Positions 1 to 8,017 of a stretch of DNA of 64,000 nt are shown piece by piece; position 1 is the stretch's first letter, and each line of letters starts with the position of its first letter. Both the position numbers and the translations under genes were made by a program. The DNA lies in the NCBI RefSeq assembly GCF_027257875.1, contig NZ_JAPVQY010000038.1, positions 1 to 64,000 on the forward strand. The letters run 5' to 3'. The notes beneath the pieces were generated by a model. It saw nothing but the letters and a program-made list of their open reading frames with translations, searched no databases and had not been told where the DNA came from. This stretch comes from Burkholderia sp. IMCC1007. Lineage in GTDB: Bacteria > Pseudomonadota > Gammaproteobacteria > Burkholderiales > Burkholderiaceae.

Positions 1-541
1 CATGAGGCGGTCGTTGATCTCGGGCGGTCGCACGTGAATGCTGACCATGTCGGGAATCGCCCCTCGCCGATCGGTGCCGCGCGATCGCGGCAGGCGTTTG
101 TTGCGGTGCTGGCGCAGGCAGGCAATCAGTTCGCGGCGCAACTCACCGCGAGGCTGGGCGTAGATGGCGTTGTAAATCGTTTCGTGGGACACGTGCAGAC
201 TCGGATCGTCGGGGAAGGTGCGCTTCAGGGTAGCGGCAATCTCCTGAGGCGACCACTGGCATTCGCGCAAGCGCTGGCAAACGACACCCCCAAAGAACCG
301 AATCGCGTGCGAGCTTCAACGGCGGTCGGGCGGCTTGCCGTCGGGCGTTGCGAGACGCTTGGGCTACACGTGGGCAGTACAGACCGTTGGTCTGCGCGTT
401 GCGGGCCAACTCGCGACTCAACGTCGAGGGTGCACGATTGAGCTTGCGGGCGATCGCCCGCAAGCTCAATCCCTCGTCCCGCCAGAAATCGATTCGCATA
501 CGTTCTTCAGGTTGCAGTTGTTGGTACGTGCTCTTTGCCAT
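1..541 (-). pseudogene. IS30-family transposase, frameshifted and cut by the window edge
   Basis: The frame starting at 541 encodes an IS30-type N-terminal helix-turn-helix region (residues about 10-45, including LSLRAIARKLNRAPSTLSRE). After KLARDSVL the continuation VVCQRLRECQW through SLHVSHETIYNAIY to IHVRPPEINDRLM lies in another frame, which stays open to position 1. The two frames meet at a run of five C at 287-291, so a one-base slip there explains the break. The catalytic DDE region lies mostly outside the window. It sits at the left end of a toxin/immunity cluster, where IS elements often accompany rearrangement. It could be a sequencing error in a homopolymer or a truly inactive copy. 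Confidence 0.82.
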
Positions 542-720
542 TCGCGGACTTTACCGGCTGGCGAGAGTGTTGCAGTTCAGATTTGAGGCCGCCCGGGCAA
601 GAATTGAAGAGGGAGATCGTTTTTCCCCGGCCGGGGGAGAAACGAGGACGCGTAAATAAACGATGATATGGATCGATTTTATGCAAAATGTCGCGCTGAA
701 AACGATAGAGGCTTGACTAC

Positions 721-957
721 TTAAGAAGCCCATTCAGTCATACTCGGCAATCTCCCCAGCTTCCACTCACGCATGATTTTGACCGCCGCACGATTAAATA
801 TATGCCCCCGGTCTCCATCCAGGCCGGCAAGCAAATGAACTTCACCCGTTTTTTTATCAATTTCGAACTCACCATACTTTTCTCCAGCATCTCCAAATCG
901 ATATTTGGCAATAAGTTCGGTTTCGTCAATTTTCTCAATCTTCACATAGAAAGCCAT
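721..957 (-). CDS. Putative immunity protein (module 1)
   Basis: Small acidic 78-residue protein beginning MAFYVKIEKIDE. I chose the start at 957 because GGAG lies about 8 bases upstream, and the gene then begins five bases after the stop of the upstream YD/LysM toxin gene. This tight 3' placement is the usual arrangement for a polymorphic toxin and its cognate immunity protein, and no other function suggests itself. There is no signal peptide or membrane segment, which fits a cytoplasmic neutraliser. The gene is clearly more AT-rich than the core genes further right, a common sign of horizontally exchanged immunity genes. The immunity role is inferred from position only; I do not recognise the family. 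Confidence 0.6.
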   Translation of the reverse strand: MAFYVKIEKIDETELIAKYRFGDAGEKYGEFEIDKKTGEVHLLAGLDGDRGHIFNRAAVKIMREWKLGRLPSMTEWAS

Positions 958-961
958 ATCT

Positions 962-3900
962 TTACTCCGGCATCCAAGTACGACCAGATCGAATGGCTGC
1001 ATCATGAGCCGTCCGATAATCAGACTTATAGAACGCCTCGAATCTAGATTCGAAACGCTCGTGCTGCAATAAATCGAGATCGGATCCCACCCAATCTCCG
1101 GTCTTTAGCCGATCCCAAGCGTTCACAATATCAGGATCAGCATCAAACCGTCGCACGCCTGAGTCAAGCGTGTGATTATTGAAGAATACATGATCTTTGA
1201 TTCGCGCAATTTTTACTTCAGAAATTCCGGTGTTCTTAGAAATTGCCAGAACATCTGTATTACTCGCACGAATGGCATCGTAAGCGCTCTCCGCAGCATC
1301 CCAGCTCTTCATCGAGTTCGGATCAAGGACCTGTCGAGCCCCGGTCTGGAATACGTTTTCAGGCGCGGAATGTAGCAACATGCCCCTGTTCGCCAAGAAG
1401 CTGTTTGCGGCCCTATCGAACGTCGGTCCAAAGATCGCTACACCACGTTCAAGTCCTGCTCCGCCTAAACGGGTTGCTGCGCTCACGGCACCGGGGGTTG
1501 CCGCCGAGAGAGCCGCATCCATCATGGACCCGCCGAGTCGGTAAGCTCCGCCCGCCTCGTTTTGGCGATACAGCGCATCAATCGGACTGAGCGCGCCCTT
1601 CACCACACCGGCTGCGATACCGCTTGCGTCGCGCAGAATCGTGCCGCCAAGGTTGCCAGCTTCATAGGCGTTCGCGTAGTGCCCGCCGATCCTGGCTACC
1701 GTATTCACCGGATGCGACACGACGTTCCAAGCGCCGCTCGCCAGCGTTAGCCCTTGGTCAACAAAACCTTGCGCTGCCTGCGCGACCGGATTAAAGGCCA
1801 ACTGGCTCTCGAACCAGTTCAGATTTCGAATCGTGCCCAGCTCAGCGGCCGGCTGAAGGACCGGCCCGCCAGTCGACCCGACACCTTCGATCAGAACCTG
1901 TACCCCAGAGAATCCCTGGTCGAGAGGTTGCTCTGCAAGCAATTGCAGCTCAGCAATGCGCTGTGCCCTCGCTTGTTGAATGCCCGCAGGCGAGTCGTAA
2001 TTCGCCAGTGCCATTGGCGCGCTGGCTTGCGGACTGTTTTCGAACCGGATATACGACGCATTGGCGGGTACGAAGCCCGTCCCGGCGGAGCCTGCGCCAC
2101 CTGGCAGGATCTGCCCGTTCATCGCCGCGATCGCTTGCTGAGTGCGCAATTCGGTCGAGGTTGGCCGGTCCGCTATCTGGTCCACCACCATATTGCCAAC
2201 CGACGACGCCACCGCATCGATCGCGATCGCCCCGACATTGCGCCCCAGACTCCCGCCCCGCACCACCGTACTCGCCAGACCTGCGGCCGCGCCTGAGCCC
2301 GCCCTTGTTATGAACCGCCCCACATCCGGACGCATACCGGATACCGACGAACCGATTACTCGTCCTGCCTCGAATCCTACCCCCGACGCAATCGCACTGG
2401 CCGCCACGCCCTTCCAGTCGAAACTATGCTGCAATCCCGTCGCCACGCCAATGCCCTGCGTCGCCACCGATCGCGCCGCACCCAGCGCCACCGCCGTCTG
2501 CACGTTGTTCACCGCGCCCAGCGCGCCGCCCGCCCCCGCCGTCACGCCTGCGCCAACCGCCCCCAGCGCCACGCCCTTCCAGTCGAATCCGTTCTGCGCA
2601 CCGCCCGCGATCATCACCCCTTGCGCCGATGCAGCCCCCACCGCTCCGCCGACTGCTGCCGCACCCGCCCCCGCCAGACCCGCCCCGCCAGTCAGCGCTG
2701 TGCCGCCCGCCGACATCATCGCGCTGAACGACGCCCCCGCCGGCGCGGTCAATGCCCCCGCCGTGAACACCGTCGCAACCACCGCCACCACAATCGCAAT
2801 CACCGGCAGGAACCCGCCGCACCCGCCTCCACGACCCGGCGGCGGCGGCGGATCCGGCAACGTCGGCTGCGTATTCCCGATCGCCTTGCCCGGGCCATAC
2901 GGCTTGAATGTGCTCGCCGTGTTGTGCACGTTCGTTACCTTGTTCGGCACCGTCAGCAGCCGCCCGGCCTTCAGCTCGTCCGTGCTCTTCAGCCCGTTCG
3001 CGTCCGCCAGCACGTACCACAGCGTCTCGTCACCCCACAACGCCGATGCGATCGACTTCAACGAATCGCCGTCCCGCACCGTCCACACTCCTGGACTCGT
3101 GCCCGGGTACACCCCGTTGATCGTCATGAAGCTTTCGTCGAAATCCGCCGTCCCCACCGGCGTGAATACCTTGAACTGACTATCGTTCCCTTTCTGCAGC
3201 TTGCCGGCCAGTTCCTTCACGTAGTCAATCTGATCAATGCCGTCGTTGCCCTGATTCCCGACGTCGTACGTCGACTTCAGGTTGCCATTGACGTCGTAGT
3301 TGAACCACGACGATGCCGGCCGCCATCCCGGCGCATTCTGATTCGCGCCTTGCGCCGTGATCTTCGATTGTTTCGCACCGTCCCACCACTCGTATTCGTA
3401 CACGAATGAGCTGCGGGTACCCTTCACGTCATCCGGCTTCACGTCGACCCTCGCGACCGTGCCGTCCGCCATCCGCGTATAGGTCGTCGTGTTGCCCGCC
3501 ACCCGGTCTCGCTCCGACAGCAGGATGCTGTCCGCATCCCATGAGCGCGTGACGTCCGACACGACCTGCCCATTGTCCGGACGTCGCTCCACCACCCGGA
3601 TTGCCCGCCCCAGCAGGTCATTGGTACGCGCCTGCGCCCCCACGCCGTTGATGGACTGCGTCTCCAGATAGCCGTTCGCATCGTACGTGTACTGCTCGGT
3701 GCGGCCGTCCTTTGCATAAACTGCCAACACCCGCTCGCCCGCCGCGTTGTAGCCGAGCCGTACACCCTCGCCGCCAGCACGGCCTGGCACGATCGACACG
3801 CTGGCGTCGTTCGGATCGACCGGACGCTCGCCGGACAAGCTGCCCATCGTCACAGTGAAGCGGTTCAGCGCGTCGTATTCGTACCAGCACAGCGCCGCAT

Positions 3901-4099
3901 TGCCGCTGTACGGAATCTCCGGCGCCACGAACCCGCTACGAAGCCCGGACCGGCAGTATCTGATCGTTGCCCCGGCAATTGCCTGTTGAGTGCGCAACGC
4001 AACGGAATCCGCTTCCCGAGACTGGCGGTCTGCACATTGTCTACAACGAGGCTTCCGACGGGGGCCGGCCCAGTGACGGCTCGATGCACAACAGCACAT
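962..4099 (-). CDS. Truncated Rhs/YD-repeat protein with LysM domain and C-terminal toxin
   Basis: Recognisable YD-repeat sequence begins near 3905 (WYEYDALNRF, then EQYTYDANGY and WFNYDVNGNLKSTYD). The 60 or so residues upstream look like read-through of unrelated sequence, so the N-terminal secretion part of a normal Rhs protein is missing. A LysM-like segment follows at about residues 336-384 (VRDGDSLKSIASALWGDE). Next comes a Pro stretch, a hydrophobic segment and a long Gly/Ala-rich region with two FDWKGVA copies (about 420-640). The last 110 residues (AYDAIRASNTDV to TWMPE) form a compact polar domain with IKDHVFFNNH and LLQHERFESRFE, typical in position for a contact-dependent toxin but of a type I cannot name. 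The immunity-like gene follows after four bases. It may be a silent orphan cassette that becomes active only by recombination with an intact Rhs gene. Confidence 0.72.
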   Translation of the reverse strand: MCCCASSRHWAGPRRKPRCRQCADRQSREADSVALRTQQAIAGATIRYCRSGLRSGFVAPEIPYSGNAALCWYEYDALNRFTVTMGSLSGERPVDPNDASVSIVPGRAGGEGVRLGYNAAGERVLAVYAKDGRTEQYTYDANGYLETQSINGVGAQARTNDLLGRAIRVVERRPDNGQVVSDVTRSWDADSILLSERDRVAGNTTTYTRMADGTVARVDVKPDDVKGTRSSFVYEYEWWDGAKQSKITAQGANQNAPGWRPASSWFNYDVNGNLKSTYDVGNQGNDGIDQIDYVKELAGKLQKGNDSQFKVFTPVGTADFDESFMTINGVYPGTSPGVWTVRDGDSLKSIASALWGDETLWYVLADANGLKSTDELKAGRLLTVPNKVTNVHNTASTFKPYGPGKAIGNTQPTLPDPPPPPGRGGGCGGFLPVIAIVVAVVATVFTAGALTAPAGASFSAMMSAGGTALTGGAGLAGAGAAAVGGAVGAASAQGVMIAGGAQNGFDWKGVALGAVGAGVTAGAGGALGAVNNVQTAVALGAARSVATQGIGVATGLQHSFDWKGVAASAIASGVGFEAGRVIGSSVSGMRPDVGRFITRAGSGAAAGLASTVVRGGSLGRNVGAIAIDAVASSVGNMVVDQIADRPTSTELRTQQAIAAMNGQILPGGAGSAGTGFVPANASYIRFENSPQASAPMALANYDSPAGIQQARAQRIAELQLLAEQPLDQGFSGVQVLIEGVGSTGGPVLQPAAELGTIRNLNWFESQLAFNPVAQAAQGFVDQGLTLASGAWNVVSHPVNTVARIGGHYANAYEAGNLGGTILRDASGIAAGVVKGALSPIDALYRQNEAGGAYRLGGSMMDAALSAATPGAVSAATRLGGAGLERGVAIFGPTFDRAANSFLANRGMLLHSAPENVFQTGARQVLDPNSMKSWDAAESAYDAIRASNTDVLAISKNTGISEVKIARIKDHVFFNNHTLDSGVRRFDADPDIVNAWDRLKTGDWVGSDLDLLQHERFESRFEAFYKSDYRTAHDAAIRSGRTWMPE
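3262..3376. repeat. 115-bp direct repeat, copy A
   Basis: Matches 6211-6325 with four visible mismatches. It encodes the YD-type stretch from AKQSKITAQG to NYDVNGNLKSTYD on the minus strand. Both copies are in the same orientation, about 2.95 kb apart, and enclose the ART-like toxin module. Recombination between them would delete or swap that module. Confidence 0.9.
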
Positions 4100-4106
4100 C
4101 CACTGA

Positions 4107-4436
4107 CTACTGCTCTTTCGTGCGCAGGAAACACCCTACCGTTACGTGCTCTAGGCCGGAGCCAGATAACGAGAGCGCAGCCGTCACGCCGTGGGATACC
4201 TGCTGCACGTTCTGGCGCATCACGTCAATTTTCTCGACCACCAAATCGATGTCGACGCTATTCAAACGCACGGGGTTCGGAGTGCCGCTCATGACATCGT
4301 CGCGACTGACCTCGTACCTAACCCCAAATCGAGCACCCAGCGCGAGCGCTTCTCCGTTGTTCGGAACGCCGATCACCAGCGTTTCCCCCGCAGGGCTAGT
4401 CAGCACATTTCGTACGTAAAATTCAACGCTGTTCAT
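4107..4436 (-). CDS. Putative immunity protein (module 2, partner of ART-like toxin)
   Basis: 109-residue protein starting MNSVEFYVRNVL. Its ATG overlaps the TGA of the upstream toxin frame (shared ATGA at 4433-4436), which implies translational coupling. There is no signal peptide or membrane helix, so a cytoplasmic protein is expected. Its position directly after an ADP-ribosyltransferase-like toxin domain argues for cognate immunity, possibly by blocking the toxin active site. I do not recognise the family. It ends eight bases before the next YD/LysM frame opens, so the modules are packed head to tail. Confidence 0.6.
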   Translation of the reverse strand: MNSVEFYVRNVLTSPAGETLVIGVPNNGEALALGARFGVRYEVSRDDVMSGTPNPVRLNSVDIDLVVEKIDVMRQNVQQVSHGVTAALSLSGSGLEHVTVGCFLRTKEQ

Positions 4437-5500
4437 CGCAGACCTGTCTTGTTGATTCGTTGAATGAATTCAGCAACTTGCTCGGGCGTCATCTTCGGCA
4501 CTGCATCGAGCAGCATGCTGCGAGCGCTCGGACTTGCCACGGTGTACGGTAACTTCGGCATGCCCAATTCGCCTAGCACTTGGCGAGCAGTGTCCACCGG
4601 AACAAAACTAGGCGCTCTTGCTGCGAAGTCTTTGGAGCTCATTAGGACACCAACCTCGCGCTCTTGTGCAGCCATCCAGTTACCCAAATCGAAAGTGCCG
4701 ATGCTTGACCGCGGGCCGAACTGAACCACCGCCTGGCCTGCTTGACCACGCGCCTCAAGAGCGAACACCGTCGCAATGGACGGATCAGTGGTCGCCGAAA
4801 CGGCTGTGGCCTGCGCACCGAGTGACCCGACCCAACCAGGCGAGGTGCCACGGAAGAGATGCACATCACCACTCAGCTCGACATGGCGCGCAATCTCAAC
4901 GTCAGAGAGCCCAGCAGTCCGCAGAGCGTCCAACTCGGTAGGGCTGAACCGCGACAAGTAATTCGCTGTGCTAGTCCTTCCGACATTGCCAATACTCTTC
5001 GGTACGGCATTGAGCACCATGCCGGTTCTCGCCGCATACGCATCAACCATCGGACCTGCCGCCGGCGCGGCCCATCCGAGCCCCTTGAGCGCAGCCCCAG
5101 CCATTGGTACCGCCCCAGCCACCGTGCCAAGTTCGATCAGCACGGCCTCGCCATAGCTACCATCCGAGATCTGCTGTGCAAACGAACTGCGCCAACCGCC
5201 TGTTGCTCCCGTCGCCGCAGTAGCCAGATCCCGATACTGCCTCCCCACTTCGATAAGCGGATCGGCAATAAACTCCCCCACCGCCCGCACGCACCAACCT
5301 GGCATCGTACGTGTACTGCTCGGTGCACCGCGATGGCCGGACCCGGAATTCGGCAATTGCGCGCGTCCACGGCAGCTGTCACGAACGACGAACATCGAGT
5401 CATTGCCGACGACTGGCTGCGTCGCGCGATCGGCGGAATCCGCACAATGCACTTCGAAGACGACGAGCGGCAACACGTCGCGGGACGACTTTTCTGACAT
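4433..5500 (-). CDS. Orphan C-terminal toxin, ADP-ribosyltransferase-like
   Basis: The first 90 or so residues look like read-through; convincing protein begins near VRAVGEFIADPLIEVGRQ, a pre-toxin linker. The C-terminal half carries signs of the R-S-E class of ADP-ribosyltransferases: HLFRGT with the NAD-binding Arg near residue 217, a Ser/Thr strand AVSATTDPSIATVFA near 235, and an ExE pair in QEREVGVL near 281. Such toxins transfer ADP-ribose from NAD to a target. Just upstream, at about 5304-5326, a short nucleotide match to the EQYTYDA part of the YD gene is present but out of frame with the toxin by one base, so the module is disconnected from any Rhs carrier. It overlaps the immunity gene by four bases. 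The true start, and whether it is expressed, are unclear. Confidence 0.6.
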   Translation of the reverse strand: MSEKSSRDVLPLVVFEVHCADSADRATQPVVGNDSMFVVRDSCRGRAQLPNSGSGHRGAPSSTRTMPGWCVRAVGEFIADPLIEVGRQYRDLATAATGATGGWRSSFAQQISDGSYGEAVLIELGTVAGAVPMAGAALKGLGWAAPAAGPMVDAYAARTGMVLNAVPKSIGNVGRTSTANYLSRFSPTELDALRTAGLSDVEIARHVELSGDVHLFRGTSPGWVGSLGAQATAVSATTDPSIATVFALEARGQAGQAVVQFGPRSSIGTFDLGNWMAAQEREVGVLMSSKDFAARAPSFVPVDTARQVLGELGMPKLPYTVASPSARSMLLDAVPKMTPEQVAEFIQRINKTGLR

Positions 5501-5514
5501 ATCGAGCGTAGATG

Positions 5515-5538
5515 CAACAACGCCCGCTTTCGCGGGCG
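5515..5538 (-). terminator. Rho-independent terminator after module 3 immunity gene
   Basis: CGCCCGC and GCGGGCG at 5521-5538 form a perfect 7-bp stem with a four-base loop. On the minus strand it is followed by a TTGTTG tract. It lies just downstream of the stop at 5545, so it separates this gene from the ART-like module. Confidence 0.6.
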
Positions 5539-5544
5539 CTTTCT

Positions 5545-5910
5545 CTACGGCTTGAAGCGATCATAGAAGTTCGCGTCATTCCAATTTTCGTCAAATGCGA
5601 GCAACTGCTTGCGAAGAATGTGGCGCACCCGTTCACTACGTTCGCTATCTAGCCAAGCTTGAATAGCCTCACGCACCTCAGGCCATTTCAACTCGTGCAT
5701 GCAATATTCGACTAACTCCGGCGGCCCTTTCTCTGGGTCGCGGAGCACGTCGAGGAATGCATTTACGAACTCGAAACGTTGATCAAGATGATTCTGCACA
5801 AAACGCAGCACAACCTCTAAAGCTGGCTCAAGTGGTTGGTCCATAGCATTCTCAGCTATGAATTCCGCATGTGCCGCGAGCTTGAAAAATTGGTCAATGG
5901 TCGTATTCAT
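5545..5910 (-). CDS. Orphan immunity-like protein (module 3)
   Basis: 121-residue, acidic, probably helical protein starting MNTTIDQFFKLAAH; start chosen at 5910, the first Met that leaves out upstream YD debris. There is no signal peptide or membrane segment. It stands where an immunity gene would stand, but the toxin normally in front of it is absent. In a different frame a short tail ending GLYIGRTLK stops at 5916-5918, five bases before this start, and looks like the last residues of a deleted toxin. A stem-loop terminator follows. I infer an orphan immunity gene kept after toxin loss. I do not recognise the family. Confidence 0.55.
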   Translation of the reverse strand: MNTTIDQFFKLAAHAEFIAENAMDQPLEPALEVVLRFVQNHLDQRFEFVNAFLDVLRDPEKGPPELVEYCMHELKWPEVREAIQAWLDSERSERVRHILRKQLLAFDENWNDANFYDRFKP

Positions 5911-6004
5911 CTGCTTCACTTGAGGGTACGTCCAATGTACAGCCCATCGACATTGAAACCGAGGCTTGGGTGTGGGTGTTCCGTGTCTGGGTATGCAGAC
6001 CGAA

Positions 6005-6334
6005 TCACTGTTCGAATACGGCGGCGATGGCAATCGCACGGCGGTTGCCGTTCAGATAGTAGTAGTTGTGCTTGCGATCCCCCGCCGCCCCGACGATTCT
6101 CCCGTTGCCATCTACCCGCACGTTGACCAGTTCGTCTCGCCGCTGTACCTGCCCTCTCAGGTCCGTCCAGTATGTAAAGGCCCGTCCGTTGCCCGGCTGG
6201 TTTCCGCCGTCGTCGTACGTCGATTTCAGGTTGCCATTGACGTCGTAGTTGAACCACGACGATGCCGGCCGCCATCCCGGCGCATTCGGATTCGTGCCTT
6301 GCGCCGTGATCTTCGATTGCTTCGCGCTGGCCAT
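6005..6334 (-). pseudogene. Rhs/YD-repeat remnant
   Basis: About 110 codons of YD-type sequence (SSWFNYDVNGNLKSTYD, AFTYWTDLRGQV, HNYYYLNGNR) with no secretion part and no toxin domain; the frame stops soon after LNGNR. Its first part is nearly identical in DNA to the YD segment of the LysM toxin gene at 3262-3376. In intact Rhs proteins this kind of repeat forms the shell around the toxin. Here it is only a scrap joined to an orphan immunity gene, consistent with an old displaced cassette. Confidence 0.75.
6211..6325. repeat. 115-bp direct repeat, copy B
   Basis: Partner of 3262-3376: same orientation and about 97 percent identical by eye. It lies inside the YD remnant and gives homology for cassette exchange. 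Confidence 0.9.
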
Positions 6335-6407
6335 CGTGTCCGCCGCGATTGCACCAAAGTTAGCGCACTACAATGCGCGACAATCGCCACTGCTCGGCAA
6401 GCGACAA

Positions 6408-6725
6408 CTAGACCTTTTTTAACGCTTCTCGCGAAATAGCTGCCATGACGATTCTCATAGCCGCCTCGGTGTCAATCCCTCCATCTTGCAGCTCCAAAAA
6501 ATGAAGCTGATCGGAATGATTTTTTTCAATATCACGCAGCAAATCAATATTCTTCCGATCAACAATCCCCAATCCTTTCCCAATCACCGCCATAAAGTCA
6601 GTTTCATATCTCATGTGTGGATTGAAAACCGCAATTATGGATACTTCTCTCCTACCTTTCTCATCGAGCAATTCAAGGCCACTTTTTGCTGCCGCTTCCA
6701 GATTTCCAGGAAGTTTGCGATTCAT
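6408..6725 (-). CDS. Putative immunity protein (module 4, partner of JAB-like toxin)
   Basis: 105-residue protein starting MNRKLPGNLEAAAK. I chose the ATG at 6725 because AAGGTGA lies at good spacing; a GTG at 6734 would add three residues and overlap the toxin stop. It follows the JAB-like toxin frame by five bases, the usual toxin-immunity order. It is soluble, with no signal peptide. Base composition is clearly more AT-rich than the core genes to the right. The immunity role rests on position alone; I do not recognise the family. Confidence 0.6.
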   Translation of the reverse strand: MNRKLPGNLEAAAKSGLELLDEKGRREVSIIAVFNPHMRYETDFMAVIGKGLGIVDRKNIDLLRDIEKNHSDQLHFLELQDGGIDTEAAMRIVMAAISREALKKV

Positions 6726-6730
6726 TGATA

Positions 6731-7462
6731 TCACCTTGGATAAAAATTGTACTTAAGGTTAGGCGTTTGGGACGAAAAACGGATCCACATTTCGTCCGCC
6801 AGGAACCCTCGACGCTGTGCTCCTTGCAGTTCCTGCGGAACCACCATCGCCCCAGATCGGATATCCGCTATGATGCCGTTTCCGATTTCGTTCGTCTGGG
6901 CGTGTAAAAATCCATATGCCCCAGCGTAATCGCCACGATACGCAGCACCAAACGATCGGTCAAAAGCTAATTCATATGTGCCGACTGCCGTCGAAGCGCG
7001 AATTCCACGTGCACCGGATGACACCGCACCTGCAAGATCTTCGATTCCCAGCGTCAGACCACTCGGATGATTGTGAGTAATCCAGTTCCCTTCCGCCAGT
7101 GCCCATTGCTCCGGCCCAAACTTGAAACTTGCAGTTGATTGACCATAAGGTTGCCTCGCGGCCGTTAGTATGTTTCCGGAAGCGGAATCAACGATAAAGC
7201 CAACCTCTCTGGACGAAGTTCCCAATCTCGACTCGATACGGGCCAAAGTCGCCGATGGGCCCACATTCTCGAGTACAGGCTGCCCGCGACGCACACTCGC
7301 GACTGAATTGAAACGTCCTCCAGTCGGTGCCCACAGCGCATCGAGTGGCCCCGCCGCATCAGCAATGGCCGCTGCATATGCGGTGTTTCCCGTAGCTTGG
7401 ATTGCCGCGTTTGCCATCAACCCACCAATCGGTTGCGAGCCTTGCGTCTCCATAAAACGCAT
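6731..7462 (-). CDS. Orphan C-terminal toxin with JAB/JAMM-like HxHPSG motif
   Basis: The frame stays open to 8221, but everything beyond about 7490 is antisense to a TPR gene, so I start at the first Met inside the module (MRFMETQGSQPIGG). An Ala/Gly-rich pre-toxin leads to a domain with REVGFIVDSASGNIL and, near residue 130, THNHPSG followed by IEDL. This resembles the JAMM/RadC metallopeptidase signature, where two His and a downstream Asp bind zinc and an upstream Glu is catalytic. The usual Ser two or three residues before the Asp is not clear here. JAB-like peptidase domains are known among polymorphic toxins. The immunity-like gene follows at once. No Rhs carrier is attached, so this is a cut-off tip. 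The toxin role is inferred from architecture. Confidence 0.5.
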   Translation of the reverse strand: MRFMETQGSQPIGGLMANAAIQATGNTAYAAAIADAAGPLDALWAPTGGRFNSVASVRRGQPVLENVGPSATLARIESRLGTSSREVGFIVDSASGNILTAARQPYGQSTASFKFGPEQWALAEGNWITHNHPSGLTLGIEDLAGAVSSGARGIRASTAVGTYELAFDRSFGAAYRGDYAGAYGFLHAQTNEIGNGIIADIRSGAMVVPQELQGAQRRGFLADEMWIRFSSQTPNLKYNFYPR

Positions 7463-7496
7463 GAACGTAGCATCTGAACTTGAGCGTGAAGCGGCC

Positions 7497-8017
7497 GCGT
7501 CCGTTGCCCGGCACGCGAGCTGTTTCGGCGTGCGCTCGCGCTTAACCCCGACAGCGCGCGCGCGACGCTCGGCCTGGGTCTCGTCGAACTGTCGGAGCGG
7601 CGTTTCGCAGCCGCCCGCGAATTGCTGGACCATGCGGCGAACATACTGAACGTCCATGCGGGTGCTTGGGCCGCCGCCGCGTGGAGCCACCTGTTCGATG
7701 GCGCTCCGGATGCCGCGCGCACCCGATTCGAACGCGCGGCGGCGCTGGATCGCGGCTTCGCAGACGCACATGGCGGCCTGGCGGTGGTCTGCATCCACGA
7801 AGGCCACATCGACGAAGCGAAACGTCATGCGGAAATTGCGCGACGGCTCGACGCCGCGTGCCTGTCCGCGGCCTTGGCAGAAAGCCTGCTCGCGGCACGG
7901 ACCGGTGATGAACGGAAAGCCGACGAGATCCGGCAGGCGGCACTCGACCGGCCGCTGGGCGCTGACGGCAGGACCCTCGCGCAAGCGCTGTCGATGCGCG
8001 CCGGACGCGGCGCGTGA
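7497..8017 (+). pseudogene. TPR protein gene, 5' end lost at the toxin-cluster boundary
   Basis: The plus frame gives tetratricopeptide-like helices: RELFRRALALNPDSARATLGLG, then FERAAALDRGFADAHGGLAVV, then DEAKRHAEIARRLDAACL, ending at a stop at 8017. Sense begins abruptly near 7497 with no start codon or ribosome site, exactly where the minus-strand toxin module ends. The 3' half of a TPR gene therefore survives and its 5' half was replaced. TPR proteins mediate protein-protein contacts; the exact role cannot be told from this fragment. An internal ATG at 7622 exists but leaves only part of the repeat. Confidence 0.7.
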
